From Streptomyces sp. NA04227 (lineage in GTDB: Bacteria; Actinomycetota; Actinomycetes; Streptomycetales; Streptomycetaceae): a stretch of 64,000 nt of DNA. The notes beneath the pieces were generated by a model that had not been told where the DNA came from, made no database searches, and worked only from the letters and a program-made list of their open reading frames with translations. A program made the translations under genes and the position numbers. Within the stretch, counting starts at the first letter, position 1. Each line of letters starts with the position of its first letter. Shown here in pieces: positions 59,417-64,000 of this stretch. The stretch lies in NCBI RefSeq assembly GCF_013364195.1, contig NZ_CP054918.1, positions 2,779,001 through 2,843,000 on the forward strand. Reading direction: 5' to 3'.

Positions 59417-60280
59417 TCACCCGGAACACTGCGCCGTCATCGCCCTCTTGTCCGCCGAGGTGACCGAGAGAGCGTACTTCTCGGCGACCTGGGCGAAGCG
59501 CAGTACGTAGGCGCAGCGGATGCCCTTGGCGGGCGGGAGCCAGGAGGCGGGGCCCGAGTCGCCCTTCGCGGAGTTGGTGGGTCCGTCCACCGGCAGCAGG
59601 TTCAGCGGATCGTTCGCGAACTGGCGGCGCTTGTCCGCGCTCCAGCGGGAGGCGCCCAACTGCCAGCCGTAGGACAGCGGTACGACGTGGTCGATCTGCA
59701 CGGCGGCGGCCCGCTGCTTGCGCCAGGTGAGGGTCTTGCCGGTGTACGGGTCGTGCAGCGTCATGGCGACGACCACGCAGTCCGATCCGGAGCGCAGCCG
59801 TATCCGTTCGCCGTCGCGCCGCAGCAGGTCGTTACGGGTGTCGCAGCCGTTACGGGCCAGCGGTACACCGTCGGCGGTGTCCAGCCACGCGTACCCGAAC
59901 TCGTCCCGTTCGTAGCCGGTCCTGGGCCCGCGCCCCTTGGTGGCCAGCTTCTCGATGGTGCGCAGGGCCGCCGCGGTGCCGTCGTGGCCGGTCACGGGCG
60001 CGAGCCCCGGCCCGGTGCCGCGCGGATTGGCCAGCGGACTGAGCGCCCGGCCGGAGTCCGGGCCGCCGCCGGGCCCGCTCTCGCCGCCGCTGGGGCGCGG
60101 CTCCTGCCCGCCCTCGCCGGGAAGGCCGTCGCAGGCAGCCGAGGCGAGTCCCCCGCACAGCAGGAGACCCACGGCCACGCAGCGACGCACGTACGCCCAA
60201 CTTCCCCACCCATACGCCGATGTGCCCCTGCGCTGCTTCAACTGGCCCTCGCCCGTGTTCCGTTCCGGTGTCGGGCACAA
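59417..60280 (-). CDS. Secreted HNH endonuclease-family protein
   Basis: 287 residues from ATG 60280. An N-terminal hydrophobic segment ending SAAC (about 35-50) suggests export. The C-terminal half has QIDHVVPLSYGWQLGASRW and then FANDPLNLLPVDGPTNSAKG, the DHV...N...N core of HNH nucleases related to the GmrSD C-terminal domain; GDSGPASWLPP follows. DNA is the likely substrate outside the cell. Confidence 0.8.
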   Translation of the reverse strand: MCPTPERNTGEGQLKQRRGTSAYGWGSWAYVRRCVAVGLLLCGGLASAACDGLPGEGGQEPRPSGGESGPGGGPDSGRALSPLANPRGTGPGLAPVTGHDGTAAALRTIEKLATKGRGPRTGYERDEFGYAWLDTADGVPLARNGCDTRNDLLRRDGERIRLRSGSDCVVVAMTLHDPYTGKTLTWRKQRAAAVQIDHVVPLSYGWQLGASRWSADKRRQFANDPLNLLPVDGPTNSAKGDSGPASWLPPAKGIRCAYVLRFAQVAEKYALSVTSADKRAMTAQCSG

Positions 60281-60392
60281 GGTAGCCCGTCGCCCCGGGG
60301 TGAATCGGTCTCCGGCCGGGGTGGATCAGGCTCCGGCCAGGACGGATCGGACTCAGACCGGGCGGATCGGACTCAGACCGGGCGGATCGGAC

Positions 60393-61349
60393 TCAGACCT
60401 TGCCGATGCCCAGGGTGTTCTCCGCAGGGAGGAGACCCGAGCCGATGGCCGCGACCCAGAACTCGCCGAGGAGATCGGCGAGTTGGGTCATGCGCTCGGC
60501 GCCGAGTGCCTGCCAGGGGGCCAGGGCGAGGACGTCGGTCTGCTCCTCGATCCGTGCGCGCAGGGCGCGGCCCTCGGCCGTGGCGGTGCCGTCGGCGGCG
60601 ACCAGGCCGCGCTCGTGCAGGCGGTCGCGTGCGGCGCCCCATTCCCGGTCGCTCCAGCCACGACTGTTGAAGACCTCGCGTGAGGCCGCGCCGACCGCCG
60701 CGAAGGAGACCAGGGACTCCACCGGGTCGAGCCCGGCGGTGAGCAGCGCCGCGAGGTGCCCGTCGCCCCGGTGCTCCCGCAGTACGGTCGCCGCCTGCCA
60801 CAACCGTGGCAGAGGCTCCTCGGGCAGACCGAGGGCCGCGTTGGCGGCGGCGAGCGGCCGTCCCGCGAGCGGCGCCGCCTCGGCCGCGAGCCCCAACAGC
60901 CGTGCCGCCTGGGTGAGTTCGGGGCTCTCGTGCCGCTCCCCGAAGAGCCTGCGATACGTCCGCTCCATGCCCCGCAGCCGGGCCGCGATCACCTCGGTGG
61001 GACTCACCCGGTCCCAGGCAGCCGCCATGTTCTGGGCGACCATGCCCGGTTCGAGGCTGTAGAAGGCGGAGGCCACGGACGTCGCTCCGACCGCGCCGAG
61101 CGGTGCGGCACGCAGCGGGAAGTAACGCGGCCAGCGGTCGCCGCCCGGGTAACCGAGCGCCGCCATCTCCTCGTCCACCTCGGGCGCGTAGTAGACGAGT
61201 GCGTGCACCGGTTCGAAGAGATGCCACATCCGCCGCGCGTCCGCGGGGGTCACCGGCGCGACGCCGTCCGCCACCGCCACCGCTCCGGGTCCGTGCTCCG
61301 CACGCTCGGATCCGTGCTCCACCTGCCGATGCTCCTGCTGCTGCCGCAT
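60393..61349 (-). CDS. SCO6745 family protein
   Basis: 318 residues from ATG 61349 with GAGGAG upstream. The conserved features VTPADARRMWHLFEPVHALV, YYAPEV and GYPGGDRWPRYFPLRAAPLG match SCO6745-like proteins that contain helical folds of unknown function. Divergent from the TetR gene, hence probably its target. Confidence 0.8.
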   Translation of the reverse strand: MRQQQEHRQVEHGSERAEHGPGAVAVADGVAPVTPADARRMWHLFEPVHALVYYAPEVDEEMAALGYPGGDRWPRYFPLRAAPLGAVGATSVASAFYSLEPGMVAQNMAAAWDRVSPTEVIAARLRGMERTYRRLFGERHESPELTQAARLLGLAAEAAPLAGRPLAAANAALGLPEEPLPRLWQAATVLREHRGDGHLAALLTAGLDPVESLVSFAAVGAASREVFNSRGWSDREWGAARDRLHERGLVAADGTATAEGRALRARIEEQTDVLALAPWQALGAERMTQLADLLGEFWVAAIGSGLLPAENTLGIGKV

Positions 61350-61420
61350 GACGACTCCTCTGCCGTGCCTGTGCCGTGCTTGCCGAGCCATCGGGGCGAA
61401 CCAAGCCCTCGCACCCAATG

Positions 61421-61473
61421 TTGTCACTGACTAGATTGCGCCCCGAACCAGAAACTTGTCAACGTCTAGATCC
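61421..61473. promoter_or_regulatory. Direct repeat in the TetR intergenic region
   Basis: TTGTCACTGACTAGATTG (61421-61438) and TTGTCAACGTCTAGATCC (61456-61473) share TTGTCA...CTAGAT, 35 bases apart, about three and a half helical turns. They lie between the divergent starts and are candidate TetR binding sites. Confidence 0.65.
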
Positions 61474-61489
61474 TGCGTACGCTGGCCCC

Positions 61490-62149
61490 ATGCCCCGTAA
61501 AGCCGCCTCAGCCCCGGCCACCGACCCCGCCCCGGACACCGAGTCCCCCGGCACCGAGTCCCCCGACGCCGCCAACTCCCCATCCACCGGCCGTCGTTAC
61601 CACCACGGGGATCTGCGCCGGGCGGTACTGGCCGCGGCCCTGGAGGTGATCGCGGCCGACGGGCCCGCGGCGCTGAGCCTGCGGGATCTGGCCCGGCGGG
61701 CGGGGGTCTCGCACGCGGCGCCCGCCCACCACTTCGGCGACCGCACCGGGCTGCTCACCGCCATCGCCGCCGAGGGGTTCGACCTGCTCGCCGACGCGCT
61801 CGGCGCCGCGGACGGGCTGCGGGAGGCGGGCGTGCGCTACGTACGTTTCGCGCGGCAGCGGCCCGCGCACTTCCGGGTGATGTTCGCGCCGGACCTGCTG
61901 CGCGCCGACGACCCGGAACTGGCACGGGCCCGGGAGGCGGCGGGCGACAGACTGCGGGAGGCGGTGGCGGGGCTACCGCCCGAGGACCGCGGGCAGGACG
62001 CCCGGCTTGCCTCGATCGCCGCCTGGTCCCTGGCCCACGGCTTCGCCACACTGCTGCTCAGCCACAATCTGGACGCACCCGTGGGCGACCGGGACCCCGA
62101 GGACGTGTTCGCCGACCTCGCCACCATGCTGTTCCGCCCCGGCGGCTGA
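61490..62149 (+). CDS. TetR family regulator
   Basis: 219 residues from ATG 61490. A proline-rich N-terminal leader of about 35 residues precedes the TetR HTH (YHHGDLRRAVLAAALEVIAA then LSLRDLARRAGVSHAAPAHH-F). The C-terminal domain fits the TetR_C ligand pocket. It should repress the divergent SCO6745-like gene. Confidence 0.9.
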   Translation: MPRKAASAPATDPAPDTESPGTESPDAANSPSTGRRYHHGDLRRAVLAAALEVIAADGPAALSLRDLARRAGVSHAAPAHHFGDRTGLLTAIAAEGFDLLADALGAADGLREAGVRYVRFARQRPAHFRVMFAPDLLRADDPELARAREAAGDRLREAVAGLPPEDRGQDARLASIAAWSLAHGFATLLLSHNLDAPVGDRDPEDVFADLATMLFRPGG

Positions 62150-62224
62150 GTCCTGGCGCACCTGGCAGCCGGCTCCCGGGGCCAGCTCCCGGCGGCAGGA
62201 CGAAGACCAAGCGCGACCGGAGGC

Positions 62225-63277
62225 TCAACTCCCCACCCCTGCCGCCTTGATGAGCGCCGCGTCCCGCGAGATCTCCCGGAACCCGACGCTGTAGTACAGC
62301 CCCCGCGCCGCCGGATGCCCCGGCGCGCCCAGACAGACGACGGTCATCCGGCGGGCCCCCGCCGCCCGGGCCAAGTGCATCCCGTGCAGCAGCATCGCCC
62401 GTGCCAAGCCGAGCCGCCGGTAGTCCGGGTGGGTGCCGACCGGCTCGAACTGGGCGGTCCTGTTCACCTCGTCGAGCCACATGATCGTCGAGGTGGCCAT
62501 CGTCCCGCCCGGCGCCTCCACCAGAACATGCAGGTCAGCCCGGTACGGCGAAGTCGTCCGTACCCCCTCGTACGACTCGGCCGAATACGACGACGGGGCC
62601 CAGGCGTCCACATGGGCCTGGACCACGGCCCGCGGCCCGACCTCCTCGGCGGTACGGAACCGGAAGCCGTGCGGCAGCACCGGCCGCTCCAACTCGCCCT
62701 GGCCGGCGGGGTTGTGCGGGTCGCTCCCGCCCCCGAGGTCGTGGGCTTTGTTGTGGTTGTGGCTGTGATTGTGGCTGCGGCTGTAGTCGTCGCCGAGTTC
62801 GCGCAGATTGAGCTGGGTCCAGAAGCCCTTGTCCCCGAGCGAGGCCGGATCGGTCTCGTAGCCGTGCGCGGCCCATCGCTCGAGAGCGAACTCGTCGGCG
62901 AGTGAGGCCACCACCGTGCGCTCGGCACCGGCCGCCACAGCGTCGTACCAGTCGATGACCTCGTCCACCAGCGCACGGTGAGCGGGATGGACCTGGTACA
63001 CCAGGTTGGCGCCGGTGACGTCCCTCACCGAGCCGTCGTTTCGCCTTACCCGGTGCGGGAGTTGGGCCCAGCCCCAGGCGACGAGCTCGTCAGCGGCGAA
63101 CCAGAGCCGACGCGGCCAGCCGTCGCCGTACCGCGCGTGTCCCTTCCCCCAGTTCCAGGCCAGCTCACCGCACGTGGCGTCGGCGTTCACCAGTTCGGGG
63201 CCGACGGCGGTGACCCGCTGTGCCAGGCCCTGCATGAGCCGTATGTCCGCAGCGGTCACAAGCTCGGAGTCATCCAT
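62225..63277 (-). CDS. Two-domain GNAT acetyltransferase
   Basis: 350 residues from ATG 63277. Two GNAT-like halves: the C-terminal one has FEPVGTHPDYRRLGLARAML then HGMHLARAAGARRMTVVCLG, the acetyl-CoA loop region. The linker carries a His/Asn repeat (SRSHNHSHNHNKAHD, near residue 185). Acetyl acceptor unknown. Confidence 0.85.
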   Translation of the reverse strand: MDDSELVTAADIRLMQGLAQRVTAVGPELVNADATCGELAWNWGKGHARYGDGWPRRLWFAADELVAWGWAQLPHRVRRNDGSVRDVTGANLVYQVHPAHRALVDEVIDWYDAVAAGAERTVVASLADEFALERWAAHGYETDPASLGDKGFWTQLNLRELGDDYSRSHNHSHNHNKAHDLGGGSDPHNPAGQGELERPVLPHGFRFRTAEEVGPRAVVQAHVDAWAPSSYSAESYEGVRTTSPYRADLHVLVEAPGGTMATSTIMWLDEVNRTAQFEPVGTHPDYRRLGLARAMLLHGMHLARAAGARRMTVVCLGAPGHPAARGLYYSVGFREISRDAALIKAAGVGS

Positions 63278-63370
63278 GGTCCGCCACTGTGCCAGCGCAC
63301 CGCGAAGCCCTCGAACCCCTTTCCGGCCAACGACCGCGGCCGTGTACGCGCACCCGCCCTCGCGCCCCGC

Positions 63371-63426
63371 TACCGGCTACCGGCTACCGGCTACCGGCTA
63401 CCGGCTACCGGCTACCGGCTACCGGC
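63371..63426. repeat. Eight TACCGGC tandem repeats at the mfd stop codon
   Basis: Eight perfect 7-bp units end at position 63426, the last base of the mfd stop codon region. Phase variation is unlikely because they lie outside the coding frame, but they may serve as a weak hairpin or come from slippage. Confidence 0.85.
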
Positions 63427-64000
63427 TACGACCCGAGGATCGTGGTGAGGAACTCCCCCGTCCAGCTGAGGAGTTCGCGTCCCGTCACCGGCTTGCCGCC
63501 CACCTTCGCGGTCTTCGGGCGCGGTACGAGCACCTGCCCGGCAGCGGCCTTGATGACCGTGCCGGGGTACAGACGCTTCAGCCGCAGCTCCTGCGATTCG
63601 CGCAACTCCACCGGCGCGAACCGGATGTTGTTGCCCTGCAGCACGATCTCGCCCACCGAGCACGCCCTCGCCAGCATCCGAAGCCCGGCGACGAGCAGCA
63701 GGTTCTCCACGGGTTCGGGCAACTTGCCGTAGCGGTCGGTGAGTTCCTCGCGTACCGCGGCGATGTCCTCCTCGGTATTGGCGGAGGCGATGGAGCGGTA
63801 GGCCGCCAGGCGCAGGCGCTCGCCGGGGGCGTAGTCGTGCGGGACGTGCGCGTCGACCGGCAGCTCGATCTTGACCTCCAGGGGCGCCTCCTCCTCCACG
63901 CCGCCTTCGAGGGAGGCCCGGTAGTCGGCGACCGCCTCGCCCACCATCCGTACGTACAGATCGAAGCCGACGCCCGCGATGTGCCCGGACTGTTCGCCGC
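63426..64000 (-). CDS. mfd: Transcription-repair coupling factor Mfd (C-terminal part)
   Basis: The frame runs in from the right edge. GEQSGHIAGVGFDLYVRMVG then EAVADYRASLEGG, IASANTEEDIAAVREELTDR and YGKLPEPVENLLLVAGLRML are the end of the translocase and the Mfd C-terminal domain (TRCF). Mfd removes stalled RNA polymerase at DNA lesions and recruits UvrA. It is truncated only by the window. Confidence 0.9.
   Translation of the reverse strand, partial: GEQSGHIAGVGFDLYVRMVGEAVADYRASLEGGVEEEAPLEVKIELPVDAHVPHDYAPGERLRLAAYRSIASANTEEDIAAVREELTDRYGKLPEPVENLLLVAGLRMLARACSVGEIVLQGNNIRFAPVELRESQELRLKRLYPGTVIKAAAGQVLVPRPKTAKVGGKPVTGRELLSWTGEFLTTILGS

Overview
The window is high-GC actinobacterial DNA, almost certainly Streptomyces: it has GTG and TTG starts, WhiB and LysM/Rpf proteins, DivIC, and a chromosomal gene order (cfa, ndh, ppx, DUF501, divIC, eno, two rpf-like genes, P450, mazG ... 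mfd) that I recall from the S. coelicolor SCO3091-SCO3109 region. It splits into two parts at about 37.15 kb.

Positions 1-37,154 are the right-hand part of an integrated mobile element whose left end lies outside the window. A 606-residue tyrosine recombinase (35231-37051) sits against the 3' end of a tRNA-Leu gene with anticodon UAA (37155-37237), the bldA tRNA that reads rare TTA codons. Moving left from the integrase come a control region (two HTH regulators around repeated GCATGCATGC-type operators, and an excisionase-like protein), a leftward early operon whose genes mostly overlap by a few bases (YqaJ/lambda-type exonuclease, RecT annealase, DnaQ-type exonuclease, RusA resolvase, HNH-like protein, WhiB and many small proteins), and a winged-helix, zinc-ribbon protein that looks like a replication initiator and carries five palindromic repeats inside its gene. 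Further left are a GntR/UTRA regulator with a perfect 18-bp operator, small overlapping genes, a membrane-protein operon that includes a NERD nuclease-like protein (11.8-16.5 kb), and four leftward operons (1-10.7 kb) each preceded by the same 30-bp operator/promoter element. No capsid, portal, terminase, tail or FtsK/TraB gene is visible, so prophage versus conjugative element (or hybrid) cannot be settled from this window.

Positions 37,155-64,000 are core chromosome. There is a cyclopropane-fatty-acyl-phospholipid synthase-like methyltransferase; NDH-2 with a Rex-type operator upstream; a Phd/RelE-type toxin-antitoxin pair; a Ppx/GppA, DUF501, DivIC and enolase series; two secreted Rpf-like muralytic enzymes, the first behind a probable c-di-AMP (ydaO) riboswitch; P450, MazG and a SurA-like lipoprotein; PAP2 phosphatase; a two-component system whose kinase has an odd C-terminal extracytoplasmic extension; a chloramphenicol-phosphotransferase-like protein; a divergent oxidoreductase/LysR pair; a YdhR-like protein; a secreted HNH protein; a divergent SCO6745-like/TetR pair; a GNAT protein; and the 3' part of mfd. 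Several of these proteins carry simple-sequence expansions not expected in their families.
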